A DNA stretch of 64,000 bases from CAIKZY01 sp044374195 (GTDB lineage Bacteria; Actinomycetota; Actinomycetes; S36-B12). Below the pieces are notes generated by a model that had not been told where the DNA came from, made no database searches, and saw only the letters and a list, made by a program, of their open reading frames with translations. This document shows, piece after piece, positions 44,050-52,929 of this stretch. Within the stretch, counting starts at the first letter, position 1, and each line of letters opens with the position of its first letter. The stretch lies in the NCBI GenBank assembly GCA_044374195.1, contig JBILOY010000012.1, positions 10,955 through 74,954 on the forward strand, in the 5' to 3' direction. A program made the translations under genes and the position numbers.

Positions 44050-44162
44050 GTCAGTTCAAACGACGCATGGTCAAATCCGTGCGTTCATCGGGTGTAAGTC
44101 CTCATGAGGGGCTCCCGAACGGTGGGCGGAGGTCAGGGCGGAGTGCCGCTGGCCAAGTGGCA

Positions 44163-44411
44163 CTATACCTGCAGAGCCCCGGGCTCTTGAACCAGCGACA
44201 GGTCTACGTTGCCTTCAAGCCGCAAGGCGCGTGTCCAGGCACGGCGCTTAGTGGCCTCGGCGAGGCAGTGCGGATGTACCCAGGCGCCCCGACCGCCGAG
44301 GACTCCTCGAGGGTCGGGGGTGATGACCTGCCCCATGGCCACGACGTGAGCCAGGGGCGGATCGGCGTCGGGTTCTTGCCGGGCCCGGCAACCGATGCAG
44401 GTGCGTATCAC
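44163..44411 (-). CDS. ylxR: YlxR/RnpM-family RNA-binding protein
   Basis: A small basic protein (82 residues) of the DUF448/YlxR family encoded between nusA and infB in most Gram-positives. In Bacillus it has been renamed RnpM for modulation of RNase P. The family signature is visible as MIRTCIGCRARQ at the N-terminus and GRGAWVHPHCLAEATKRRAW in the centre. It begins one base after the nusA stop. Function in this organism is by homology only. Confidence 0.93.
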   Translation of the reverse strand: MIRTCIGCRARQEPDADPPLAHVVAMGQVITPDPRGVLGGRGAWVHPHCLAEATKRRAWTRALRLEGNVDLSLVQEPGALQV

Positions 44412-44412
44412 C

Positions 44413-45417
44413 TCAGTCGTCGGATTCCGGGGCTGTAGTCGTCGGCGCCGCGGGCGCCGAATCAGAGCGAATATCGATACGCCAGCCGGTCAGACGGGCG
44501 GCGAGTCGGGCATTTTGCCCCTCTCGCCCGATGGCCAAGGACAACTGGTAGTCCGGGACGATGACACGCGCGGCTCGTGCTACCGGGTCGATGATCTGCA
44601 CGGACTCAACTCTCGCGGGCGAGAGAGCGTGGGCGATCATCTCGGCCGGGTCATCGCTGAAATCGACGATGTCGATCTTCTCGCCGCCGAGTTCGCTCAT
44701 GACCTGACGTACTCGCTGCCCCAGCGGGCCAATGCAGGCACCCTTGGCATTTACCCCTGGAACGGTTGAGCGCACGGCGATCTTGGTGCGATGGCCGGCC
44801 TCGCGCGCCAGAGCATTAATGGTCACCGTGCCGTCGGCGATCTCCGGAACCTCGAGGGCAAAGAGTGCGCGCACGAGATTGGGATGGCTGCGCGAGATGG
44901 TCACCTGCGGACCCTTGAAGCCCTTGCGCACGGCAGTGACGATGCCCTTGATGCGCTCGCCATGCACATAGGACTCTCCAGGCACTTGCTCCTCTGGCGG
45001 GAGGTTTGCCTCGACCTTGCCGATGTCGACACGCACCATCCGCGGGTTGCTGTTCTGCTGAATGACGCCAGAGATCAGATCGCCCTCACGGCCCGCGAAT
45101 TCGCTGTGGGTGACGTCATCCTCTGCCTCCCGCAGACGAGTGAGAAGAACCTGCCGTGCAGTCGTAGCTGCAATTCGGCCGAAACCGTCAGGAGTGTCGT
45201 CGTACTCGCGCACGACATTGCCTTCCTCATCGAGCTCGGTCGCATAGACCACGACATGCCCTGTCTTTCGATCGAGGGTGGCACGCGCTCGCGAGGCTGC
45301 ACCCTCGGTGCGAAGGTACGCGGTAAGAAGTGCTTGCTCGATGGTGTCAACCACGAGATCGAGCGAGAGATCCTTCTCGCGAACCAGGGCCTTCAGTGCA
45401 CTGACATCGATATCCAT
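44413..45417 (-). CDS. nusA: Transcription termination/antitermination factor NusA
   Basis: RNA polymerase-binding elongation factor. The 334 residues give an N-terminal RNAP-binding domain, an S1 domain (GDLISGVIQQNSNPRMVRVDIG) and two KH domains (ACIGPLGQRVRQVMSELGGE; LSLAIGREGQNARLAARLTG). It lacks the C-terminal acidic repeats of enterobacterial NusA, as normal in actinobacteria. The ATG is two bases after rimP, so it is transcribed from the rimP promoter. Confidence 0.97.
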   Translation of the reverse strand: MDIDVSALKALVREKDLSLDLVVDTIEQALLTAYLRTEGAASRARATLDRKTGHVVVYATELDEEGNVVREYDDTPDGFGRIAATTARQVLLTRLREAEDDVTHSEFAGREGDLISGVIQQNSNPRMVRVDIGKVEANLPPEEQVPGESYVHGERIKGIVTAVRKGFKGPQVTISRSHPNLVRALFALEVPEIADGTVTINALAREAGHRTKIAVRSTVPGVNAKGACIGPLGQRVRQVMSELGGEKIDIVDFSDDPAEMIAHALSPARVESVQIIDPVARAARVIVPDYQLSLAIGREGQNARLAARLTGWRIDIRSDSAPAAPTTTAPESDD

Positions 45418-45419
45418 GG

Positions 45420-45905
45420 CTACTCCTTCTCCGAGCGGTTGAATTCGACCTGGACAGTTCCGCGGAGTAGTTCCGCGAGGGGCACGGACAACGGATCACC
45501 CTTGTCTGGCTGCAGGACCACTACTCCCCCATCGACGGCAGAAATGCGGGCAGTGATCGAAGTGCCGTCGACCAGGTCGGCAATCACCAGACGCGTGACG
45601 GCTCGACGCCAGTGCGCTTCCGAGGTGAGAGGTCGGTCGGTACCCGGGGAGGTGACTTCGAGAACGTAGGCGTCACCGAGGGCAGACTCGTACTCGGGAC
45701 GATCGAGAATCTCCGAGACCTGACGGCTGACAGAGGCGACGAGATCGAGATCGATTCCGCCATCGCGATCAATGATCACACGCACGAGCTGGCGCCGACC
45801 GGCCTTGGTGATGCTGACGTCCTCGACATCAATATCGGCCTCGACTATGGCCGTCATCTCGACCTGGATCTGCTGGGCAAGATCACCACGGGAAATGCCT
45901 GTCAT
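45420..45905 (-). CDS. rimP: Ribosome maturation factor RimP
   Basis: Assists 30S subunit assembly. Starting at the ATG at 45905, behind GCAGGAG, it has 161 residues; an ATG six codons upstream lacks a ribosome-binding site. The two-domain RimP fold is indicated by VEDVSITKAGRRQLVRVIIDRDGGIDLD, VLEVTSPGTDRPLTSEAHWRRAVTR and the C-terminal SH3-like part. It heads the nusA-infB block. Confidence 0.95.
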   Translation of the reverse strand: MTGISRGDLAQQIQVEMTAIVEADIDVEDVSITKAGRRQLVRVIIDRDGGIDLDLVASVSRQVSEILDRPEYESALGDAYVLEVTSPGTDRPLTSEAHWRRAVTRLVIADLVDGTSITARISAVDGGVVVLQPDKGDPLSVPLAELLRGTVQVEFNRSEKE

Positions 45906-45938
45906 CGCTGCTCCTGCTGCCATTCAATTGTCGGATTC

Positions 45939-45968
45939 ACTTATCGCCTGCATCGCGCCCGGCGACAA
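45939..45968 (-). promoter_or_regulatory. Promoter of the rimP-nusA-infB block
   Basis: TTGTCG (45968-45963) and ATAAGT (45944-45939) on the minus strand are separated by 18 bases, giving a leader of roughly 27 bases before the rimP ATG. This is one of the better -35/-10 pairs in the window. A ten-base palindrome GCCACGTGGC lies just upstream at 45978-45987, between this promoter and the divergent lipoprotein gene. Confidence 0.55.
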
Positions 45969-45998
45969 GAGTCTAACGCCACGTGGCATCCTGGTTCG

Positions 45999-46496
45999 AT
46001 GCGAAGAATTTCAAGCCGGGGTGTCACGGTGGGCGCGCTCACCACACTCCTGCTCACAGGCATCCTTACCAGCGGGTGCGGTGGCTCCTCCCTTGCACAG
46101 CCCGAGACCCCGGCCTCAACCGCCGGGGCCGCTGTTGCTGCCGAGACTTCCCTCAGCACCTTGATCGAGGCGGAGAATGCCGCGATCTATGCCTACGGCG
46201 TGATCGGCGCCCACCTCACTGGTGCACCTCGCTCTCGAGCCCTCGCAGCCCTCAAGGCGCATTGGCAATTGCGCGATGCCTGGATCTCGGCTGCTCAAGC
46301 CGCAGAGCAAAAGATTCCGCCGGCGGCCATCGCCTACGACCTGCCCATCGACGTTCGGGGCCGTGCCACCGCCGAGGCATTGTTGATCGAGATCGAGGAA
46401 CGACTCATTGCGGTCTACGAGTCCGCAGGTGAGATAGCCGCACCAGCACTCACGCAGGCGAGAGAACGTCTGCAGCGAATTGCCGCGAGTCAGTGA
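45999..46496 (+). CDS. Lipoprotein with ferritin-like DUF4439 domain
   Basis: One of only two plus-strand genes. The 165-residue protein starts at the ATG at 45999, with a basic n-region, hydrophobic core (VGALTTLLLTGIL) and lipobox TSGC with Cys27, so it should be anchored outside the membrane. The mature part is a predicted four-helix bundle (LIEAENAAIYAYGVIGAHL, LKAHWQLRDAWISAAQ, ALLIEIEERLIAVYES) matching DUF4439, a ferritin-like family located between rimP and proS in many actinobacteria. Function is unknown. No clear Shine-Dalgarno is visible. Its stop directly abuts the proS stop with no intergenic base. Confidence 0.85.
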   Translation: MRRISSRGVTVGALTTLLLTGILTSGCGGSSLAQPETPASTAGAAVAAETSLSTLIEAENAAIYAYGVIGAHLTGAPRSRALAALKAHWQLRDAWISAAQAAEQKIPPAAIAYDLPIDVRGRATAEALLIEIEERLIAVYESAGEIAAPALTQARERLQRIAASQ

Positions 46497-48266
46497 TCAC
46501 TGGCCGCAGATCGAACTGAGCTCAGCAACTGCGTCGGCAACCGCAATATCGGAACGCTCACCCGTCGCGCGGTCCTTGACCTCGATGAATCCCTCCGGGA
46601 GCCGCTTGCCGACGACCACGATGGTGGGCACCCCGATCAGCTCAGAGTCATTGAACTTCACTCCGGGAGAAACCGAGCGACGGTCATCGAGCAGCACACG
46701 AATTCCCCTCGCATCGAGTTCAGCCGCCAATTGTTCGGCGTACTCGAATGGTTCATCGGACTTTCCGGTGGCGATCAGGTGGATATCGGCCGGCGCGACC
46801 TCGCGAGGCCAGATCAGTCCCTTGTCATCGTGCGATTGCTCCGCAAACGCAGCGACAGCCCGCGAGACGCCGATGCCATACGAGCCCATGGTGACCGTGA
46901 CCAGCTCACCTGTCTCGCCTTGGACCTTCAGGCCCATGGCCTCGGCATACTTTCGACCCAGCTGGAAGATGTGACCGATCTCGATGCCACGCGCCAGCGT
47001 CAGGGCTCCACCGCACTGGGCGCACAAATCACCTTCGCGAACTTCCGCGACCTCAATGGTGCCGTCAGCACTGAAATCCCTGCCGGCCACGAGGTCGTAC
47101 ACGTGCTTTCCCGCGAGGTCAGAACCTGAAATCCATGAAGTCCCTTCGACCACGCGAGGATCGACGAGGAATTCAATGCCGGCCGACTTGGAGGTACCGA
47201 GCACGCCAGGACCGATGTATCCCTTAACTAACGCAGGATGCTTCGCGAAGTCAGCCTCTTCGAACGGACGGGCCTCGCGCGGGTGCATGACAGCCTCAAG
47301 GCGCTTGGCATCAACCTCACGGTCACCGGGAAGCCCGATAGCCAGTGGCTTTTGAGTTCCGTCGGTATCAGTCACCATGAAGACGACCACCTTCAAGGTG
47401 TCGGCACCTGTCCAGTCGCGATCAGGCCGGCGCAGCGCGTCGGTGGAGTTCGAGACCGCCACGAGATCCTCGATCGAGGAGGCGTTGGGCGTGGGCTCGA
47501 CATGTGATGCCGGAAGCGCGCTGAAATCCTGCGAGGCAGGAACCGGCGTGATGACCGCCTCCACATTGGCGGCATAGTCGCAGGTGGTGCAGCGCACGAA
47601 GGAGTCCTCGCCGACAACCGTGGGAGCCAAGAACTCTTCACTGGCCGAGCCGCCCATGGCGCCTGACATCGCCGAGACGATCACGAACTCGAGCCCGAGT
47701 CGGCTGAAGGTGTCGATGTAGGCCTGACGATGGCGCGCATAGGACGCCTCGAGGCCGGCATCGTCGATATCGAAGGAGTAGGAATCCTTCATGACGAACT
47801 CACGTCCGCGCAGGATGCCCGCGCGCGGTCGCGCCTCATCGCGGTACTTGGTCTGGATCTGGTAGAGGGTGACGGGCAGATCCTTGTAGGACGAGTACTC
47901 GCCCTTGACCATGAGCGTGAACATCTCCTCATGTGTCGGGCCGAGGAGGTAGTCGGCGTTCTTGCGATCTTGAAGCCGGAACAAGGTGTCGCCGTACTCG
48001 CTCCAGCGACCGGTGGCCTCGTAGGCCTCACGCGGGAGCAATGCAGGGAAGTGAACTTCCTGGAATCCAGCGGCGTTCATTTCTTCGCGCACGATGCGCT
48101 CGACATTTCTGTACACCTCGTAGCCCAGGGGAAGCCAGGAGAAGATCCCGGGCGCAACACGTCGAACGTAGCCGGCGCGCACCAGATAGCGATGGCTCGG
48201 CACCTCGGCGTCGGCCGGGTCCTCGCGAAGGGTGCGCAGGAAGAGGCTGGACATCCGGGTGATCAC
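46497..48266 (-). CDS. proS: Prolyl-tRNA synthetase (bacterial type)
   Basis: Charges tRNA-Pro. Its 589 residues start at a GTG (48266) five bases after AAAGGAG. Class II motif 2 is present around TKYRDEARPRAGILRGREF and motif 3 as GSYGIGVSRAVAAFAEQ. Between them, about residues 225-405, is the inserted editing domain that removes mischarged alanine (PFEEADFAKHPALVKGYIGP, KHVYDLVAGRDF). The C-terminal anticodon-binding domain follows. It is convergent with the DUF4439 lipoprotein gene. Confidence 0.97.
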   Translation of the reverse strand: MITRMSSLFLRTLREDPADAEVPSHRYLVRAGYVRRVAPGIFSWLPLGYEVYRNVERIVREEMNAAGFQEVHFPALLPREAYEATGRWSEYGDTLFRLQDRKNADYLLGPTHEEMFTLMVKGEYSSYKDLPVTLYQIQTKYRDEARPRAGILRGREFVMKDSYSFDIDDAGLEASYARHRQAYIDTFSRLGLEFVIVSAMSGAMGGSASEEFLAPTVVGEDSFVRCTTCDYAANVEAVITPVPASQDFSALPASHVEPTPNASSIEDLVAVSNSTDALRRPDRDWTGADTLKVVVFMVTDTDGTQKPLAIGLPGDREVDAKRLEAVMHPREARPFEEADFAKHPALVKGYIGPGVLGTSKSAGIEFLVDPRVVEGTSWISGSDLAGKHVYDLVAGRDFSADGTIEVAEVREGDLCAQCGGALTLARGIEIGHIFQLGRKYAEAMGLKVQGETGELVTVTMGSYGIGVSRAVAAFAEQSHDDKGLIWPREVAPADIHLIATGKSDEPFEYAEQLAAELDARGIRVLLDDRRSVSPGVKFNDSELIGVPTIVVVGKRLPEGFIEVKDRATGERSDIAVADAVAELSSICGQ

Positions 48267-48315
48267 GAGTGCTCCTTTGTCGGTTCAGACGAGGATATCG
48301 GGCAACTCGCTCAGG

Positions 48316-49152
48316 CTAGAAGAGCACGGTCGCGAAGGTCGCATGCTGTCGGAAGCCGCAGGACTCATAGGTGCGTCGGGCAACGGTATTGAAGTCATTG
48401 ACATAGAGGCTCACGACAGGCGCGATATGCGTGCGAGCAAGCCGAACTGTTGCGGCCATCGCCGGTACCGAGATTCCTCGCCCACGAAGTGACGGGTCGA
48501 CCCACACTCCCTGGACCTGGCAACTGAAAGGAGTCGCCGCGCCTATCTCGGCCTTGAACATCACGACACCGTTCTCGATCCGACCAATCGAACGACTTGA
48601 TCGCACGAGCTCAGCGATGCGTGCGTGATAGGCCATGCCTCCCCCGGCCGCCACGGGCGAGACTCCGACTTCATGAGTGAACATGTCGATGCACGCTGGC
48701 ACGAGCACATCCAGATCATCGATTCCGATGAACCGCACATCAGGATCGACGTCGATGTCGGGATCGGAATCCATGACAAGGAGCGGCTGCTTCTCGCGCA
48801 GTTCACGACACGGACCCCACGATGGCTCTAGGAGTCGCCAGAGATCGAGTACTTCTTCGGCAGCTCCGACTATGGACGATGAGCGTCTGCCGGTCTGTCG
48901 AAGTCGATCGGCGAATGCCGCCCGAGATGCCGGAGACGTGTTGACCGGCACCAAGTTGGCACCGACAAAAACCATCGAGGTGAGTGAGCCATCGTCATCG
49001 ATGTAGCCCCAGATTTCACCACCGAGCCGCCAGGGATCCACGCCGGCCGTGCGCACTCGTGAATCGACGAGGCAGTTCGTGATCGGATCCCGCGCCAGGA
49101 GATCACGCGCGGCGACGACGTCACTAACAGTCAGCGCGCGAATGCGCCCCAC
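48316..49152 (-). CDS. GNAT acetyltransferase with DUF4081 N-terminal domain
   Basis: A 278-residue protein combining a DUF4081 N-terminal half (LLARDPITNCLVDSRV, GEIWGYIDDDGSLTSMVFVGANLVPV) with a C-terminal GNAT fold. The acetyl-CoA loop of the latter is visible as QGVWVDPSLRGRGISVPAMAA. This combination follows ispG in many actinobacteria, but the acetylated substrate is unknown. The GTG start is two bases after the ispG stop. Downstream, a 49-base gap without a recognisable terminator leads to proS. Confidence 0.9.
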   Translation of the reverse strand: MGRIRALTVSDVVAARDLLARDPITNCLVDSRVRTAGVDPWRLGGEIWGYIDDDGSLTSMVFVGANLVPVNTSPASRAAFADRLRQTGRRSSSIVGAAEEVLDLWRLLEPSWGPCRELREKQPLLVMDSDPDIDVDPDVRFIGIDDLDVLVPACIDMFTHEVGVSPVAAGGGMAYHARIAELVRSSRSIGRIENGVVMFKAEIGAATPFSCQVQGVWVDPSLRGRGISVPAMAATVRLARTHIAPVVSLYVNDFNTVARRTYESCGFRQHATFATVLF

Positions 49153-49154
49153 GA

Positions 49155-50312
49155 TCAGCCCGCTGTGACAGTGGGCGAGCCCTGGAGATCGCCCATGGAC
49201 TCCGCCAGTTTCATGGCCTCCTCGATCAAGGTCTCGACAATCTGTGCTTCCGGCACGGTCTTGATCACCTCGCCGCGCACGAATATCTGACCTTTGCCAT
49301 TTCCGGAGGCGACCCCCAGGTCGGCTTCGCGTGCCTCACCGGGACCGTTGACGACGCAGCCCATGACTGCGACACGGAGCGGGACATCAAGGCCTTCTAG
49401 ACCGGCGGTCACCTGCTCGGCGAGCGTGTAGACATCGACCTGCGCTCTGCCACAGGACGGGCAGGAGACGATCTCGAGTCCGCGCTGGCGAAGGTTCAAG
49501 GATTCCAGAATTGCGTTGCCGACCTTGACCTCTTCAACAGGCGGGGCTGAGAGCGAGACGCGAATGGTGTCACCGATACCTCGTGAGAGCAGCGCACCGA
49601 AGGCCACCGCTGACTTGATGGTTCCTTGGAACGCCGGCCCGGCCTCAGTCACCCCAAGATGCAAGGGGTAGTCACACTGCTCGGCCAGCAGCATGTACGC
49701 CTTCACCATCACGACGGGGTCGTTGTGCTTGACCGAGATCTTGATGTCGCGGAAGTCATGCTCCTCGAACAATGATGCTTCCCAGAGCGCTGACTCGACG
49801 AGTGCCTCAGGTGTGGCCTTGCCGTACTTCTTGAGCAGGCGAGGATCCAGCGAACCCGCGTTGACGCCGATGCGGATCGGCGTACCTGCATCATTCGCGG
49901 CCCGAGAGATCTCGGCGATCTTGTCATCGAACTGCTTAATGTTGCCGGGATTCACGCGCACTGCTGCGCAACCGGCATCGATTGCCGCGAACACGTACTT
50001 CGGCTGGAAGTGAATATCTGCGATGACCGGAATTCCCGACTTGCGGGCAATCTCGGGCAGCGCATCCGCATCGTCTTGGCTGGGTACCGCAACTCGCACG
50101 ATCTGGCAGCCAGCCGCGGTTAACTCGGCGATCTGCTGCAAGGTGGCGTTGACGTCAGAGGTCACGGTCGTGCACATCGATTGCACGCTGATCGGTGCAT
50201 CGCCACCCACGAGCACGGGGTGCGTCGGATGCTTGAGGAGCAGCTGCCGTGACACACGACGAGGAGCAATAGTGGGTGCTGGGGCCGAGGGCATTCCGAG
50301 TTCGATACTCAC
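49155..50312 (-). CDS. ispG: 4-hydroxy-3-methylbut-2-enyl-diphosphate synthase
   Basis: Fe-S enzyme of the MEP isoprenoid pathway that converts MEcPP to HMBPP. It has 385 residues: an N-terminal TIM barrel (VGGDAPISVQSMCTT, AVRVNPGNIKQFDDK, RIGVNAGSLD) and a C-terminal cluster domain with three cysteines (VSCPSCGRAQVDV and VMGCVVNGPGEAREADLG). dxr, the first committed enzyme of the pathway, is two genes upstream in the same cluster. Confidence 0.98.
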   Translation of the reverse strand: MSIELGMPSAPAPTIAPRRVSRQLLLKHPTHPVLVGGDAPISVQSMCTTVTSDVNATLQQIAELTAAGCQIVRVAVPSQDDADALPEIARKSGIPVIADIHFQPKYVFAAIDAGCAAVRVNPGNIKQFDDKIAEISRAANDAGTPIRIGVNAGSLDPRLLKKYGKATPEALVESALWEASLFEEHDFRDIKISVKHNDPVVMVKAYMLLAEQCDYPLHLGVTEAGPAFQGTIKSAVAFGALLSRGIGDTIRVSLSAPPVEEVKVGNAILESLNLRQRGLEIVSCPSCGRAQVDVYTLAEQVTAGLEGLDVPLRVAVMGCVVNGPGEAREADLGVASGNGKGQIFVRGEVIKTVPEAQIVETLIEEAMKLAESMGDLQGSPTVTAG

Positions 50313-50348
50313 ACGTTCATTATGCCGCCAGTCTCGTGCGGCAGCCCG

Positions 50349-51671
50349 CTAGCCGAGCGAGATGGGACGTACGAGATCAGCCCAGATCACGATCACGCCC
50401 ATGGCGAGCAGGATTCCGGCAACCACGTAGGCGACCGGCAGCAGTCGAGCGACGTCAACGGGGCCAGGATCAGCTCGCCCTCGAAGACGGGCGACCTTGC
50501 GCCGAGCACCCTCGTACAAAGCGCCCGCGACATGCCCGCCATCAAGGGGCAGTACCGGAATGAGGTTGAACAGGAAGAGGAAGAGGTTCAGTGAGGCAGC
50601 TAGGCCAAGGAAGGTAGCGGCCTTGGCCACCAGCGGCTGGTCCATCGCTGCCACCTCGCCACCGATGCGAGTCACGCCCACCACACTTACCGGGCCGTCG
50701 ATGGCACGCTCCTGACCGCCGATCAAGGTGTCCTTCACCAGTTCGTACAGTCGAATCGGCAGCGAAATCAAACCCTCAACGGATGCCACCGTGATGTCCC
50801 ACATATAGGCGGGAACGGAGGACCAGCCTTCAGAGACGTACTCGACTCCGGGCGAGACCCCAATGAATCCCGAGGTGATCGTGGCTCCGGTGGCCACCGC
50901 GTTGGCGTCGTACTCAGGTCGCTGAACGGTGGCGACGTCGACGACAAGATCTTGCTCCTGCCCGTCACGAGAGATCGTCATCGTCACGCTCTGGTCGCCG
51001 TGGGCGCGTATCCACTCTGTGAGTGCATCCCAGGAGCCGAATGTCATGTCATTGACCGACACGATGGTGTCACCGGGAAGCAGGCCTGCAGCTCGAGCCG
51101 GCCCCACCATTGATCCGGTCGGGCATTGTCCGGACGGAAGCGGTGCGGCAAGTGGCTGCTCGACGGAGGGTGTGCAGTCCACGACACGGGAGACTGTGAG
51201 CGTCGGCTGCGGAAGTCCGATACCGACGAGCATGATCGAGAAGAGGATGAAAGCCAGAAGCAGATTCATCATCGGGCCGCCGAGCATGATGATGACGCGC
51301 TTGCGCACGGGCAATTTGTAGAACACGCGATTCTCGTCGCCGGGCTCGATCTCCTCGACAGAAGCCCGGCGCGCATCGGCAACCATCAGCGCGAATCGCC
51401 CTGTGGACATGGTCCGTGCAGTTCCTTCGGCATCGCCCTTGGCCGGAGGCAGCATTCCGATCATTCGAATGTACCCGCCAAGAGGCACGCCCTTGACTCC
51501 ATATCGAGTCTCGCCCTTGACCTTGGACCACAGCGTGGGGCCGAATCCGATCATGTACTCGGTGACGCGAACACCGAACGCCTTCGCAGGTACGAGGTGC
51601 CCGAGTTCGTGCAGGGCGATGGATCCGGCGATGACGAGCGCGAACAACACGATGCCGATGACTTCGAGCAT
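50349..51671 (-). CDS. Site-2 intramembrane metalloprotease (RseP/Rip family)
   Basis: Membrane protease of regulated intramembrane proteolysis, typically cleaving anti-sigma factors. 440 residues from the ATG at 51671, one base after the dxr stop; the frame continues upstream but inside dxr. It has the zinc motif HELGHL in the first membrane segment and a PDZ domain in the middle (AGLLPGDTIVSVNDMTFGSW). A third conserved motif NLIPVLPLDGGH sits in a C-terminal membrane segment. The dxr-rip-ispG order is conserved in actinobacteria. The substrate anti-sigma factor is not encoded here. Confidence 0.94.
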   Translation of the reverse strand: MLEVIGIVLFALVIAGSIALHELGHLVPAKAFGVRVTEYMIGFGPTLWSKVKGETRYGVKGVPLGGYIRMIGMLPPAKGDAEGTARTMSTGRFALMVADARRASVEEIEPGDENRVFYKLPVRKRVIIMLGGPMMNLLLAFILFSIMLVGIGLPQPTLTVSRVVDCTPSVEQPLAAPLPSGQCPTGSMVGPARAAGLLPGDTIVSVNDMTFGSWDALTEWIRAHGDQSVTMTISRDGQEQDLVVDVATVQRPEYDANAVATGATITSGFIGVSPGVEYVSEGWSSVPAYMWDITVASVEGLISLPIRLYELVKDTLIGGQERAIDGPVSVVGVTRIGGEVAAMDQPLVAKAATFLGLAASLNLFLFLFNLIPVLPLDGGHVAGALYEGARRKVARLRGRADPGPVDVARLLPVAYVVAGILLAMGVIVIWADLVRPISLG

Positions 51672-51672
51672 G

Positions 51673-52881
51673 TCAGCCCCCCGCAATGGCCGTGGCCCGA
51701 GCGCGTGCCCAGGCATCAGCATGTAGGACGTCGTCGAGGGTCACGGCGTTCCCGGGCACCCATTCGCCACTGCCGGGTGCCAGGTGCTCTTCGAGCACCC
51801 GGGCGACGGTGTCAACAATGGCTGTGAACGGGATTCGCCCGGCGAGGAATGCCTCGACGCAGGCTTCATCGGCACCGTTGAAAACTGCTGGCCCCGTACC
51901 CCCTGCGCCCGCGGCTCTTCGGGCGAGGCTCACGGCCGGAAATGCCTCTTCATCAAGCGGGAAGAACTCCCAGGTGGCGGCTGTGGACCAGTCGCAGGCC
52001 GCCGCAGCATCGAGGACTCGGTCGGGCCAGGCCATGCCGAGCGCGATCGGCAGTCGCATGTCGGGTGGGCTGGCTTGCGCCATCGTTGATCCGTCGATGA
52101 ATTCGACCATTGAGTGAACGACCGACTGGGGGTGAACCACAACCTCGATCGAGTCGAGGTCGATGTCGAAGAGCAAATGCGCTTCGATTACCTCGAGTCC
52201 CTTATTCATGAGGGTCGCAGAGTTGATAGTGACCAGCGGGCCCATCGACCAGGTGGGGTGCTTGAGCGCTTGTTCCGCAGTGACGTCGGCGAGCTGCGCG
52301 CGAGTCATACCTCGGAACGGCCCGCCACTTGCAGTGAGCACCAGCCGACGCACTTCCGCAGCAGAGCCCGAACGCAACGACTGCGCCAACGCTGAGTGCT
52401 CTGAATCGACAGCCACGATCTGGTCCGGCCGCGCCAATGACTTCACCAACGGCCCGCCGATGATCAAGGACTCCTTGTTCGCCAGTGCGAGAACACGATC
52501 AGCGCGAAGCGCTTCGAGCGTGGGCACGAGACCCGCAGCGCCGGCAATGCCATTGAGCACGACATCGCACGGCCAGCTCGCTAGCTCGCTTGCGGAATCC
52601 GGGCCGGCAAGAATCTTGGGCAGTTCGAAGTTTCCGGTGGAAAAGCCGCGCTGTTGGGCCTCGGCATAGAGGGCCAACTGAAGATCCGAGACCGCGGAGG
52701 CTCTCGCGACGGCAATGGCTTCTACACGGAAATCAAGCGCCTGACGAGCGAGTAGAGCGACATCACTGCCGCCTGCGCTTAGGCCGACGACGTCGAAACT
52801 GTCGGGATTTCGTGCAGCGATATCGAGAGCCTGGGTTCCGATGGAACCCGTGCTCCCGAGGATGACGATGCGACGAGCCAC
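51673..52881 (-). CDS. dxr: 1-deoxy-D-xylulose 5-phosphate reductoisomerase
   Basis: First committed step of the MEP pathway, NADPH-dependent. The 402-residue protein has the N-terminal VILGSTGSIGTQALDIAARNP dinucleotide site, NKESLIIGG, the metal/substrate residues in VDSEHSALAQ, and TASGGPFRGM. Start is a GTG at 52881. The 48-base gap to the aldehyde dehydrogenase gene upstream has no evident terminator or promoter. Confidence 0.98.
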   Translation of the reverse strand: MARRIVILGSTGSIGTQALDIAARNPDSFDVVGLSAGGSDVALLARQALDFRVEAIAVARASAVSDLQLALYAEAQQRGFSTGNFELPKILAGPDSASELASWPCDVVLNGIAGAAGLVPTLEALRADRVLALANKESLIIGGPLVKSLARPDQIVAVDSEHSALAQSLRSGSAAEVRRLVLTASGGPFRGMTRAQLADVTAEQALKHPTWSMGPLVTINSATLMNKGLEVIEAHLLFDIDLDSIEVVVHPQSVVHSMVEFIDGSTMAQASPPDMRLPIALGMAWPDRVLDAAAACDWSTAATWEFFPLDEEAFPAVSLARRAAGAGGTGPAVFNGADEACVEAFLAGRIPFTAIVDTVARVLEEHLAPGSGEWVPGNAVTLDDVLHADAWARARATAIAGG

Positions 52882-52929
52882 CTGCGCCTTTCGCTCAACG
52901 TGCCGAGATACTCCCCCGACAATATGCGA

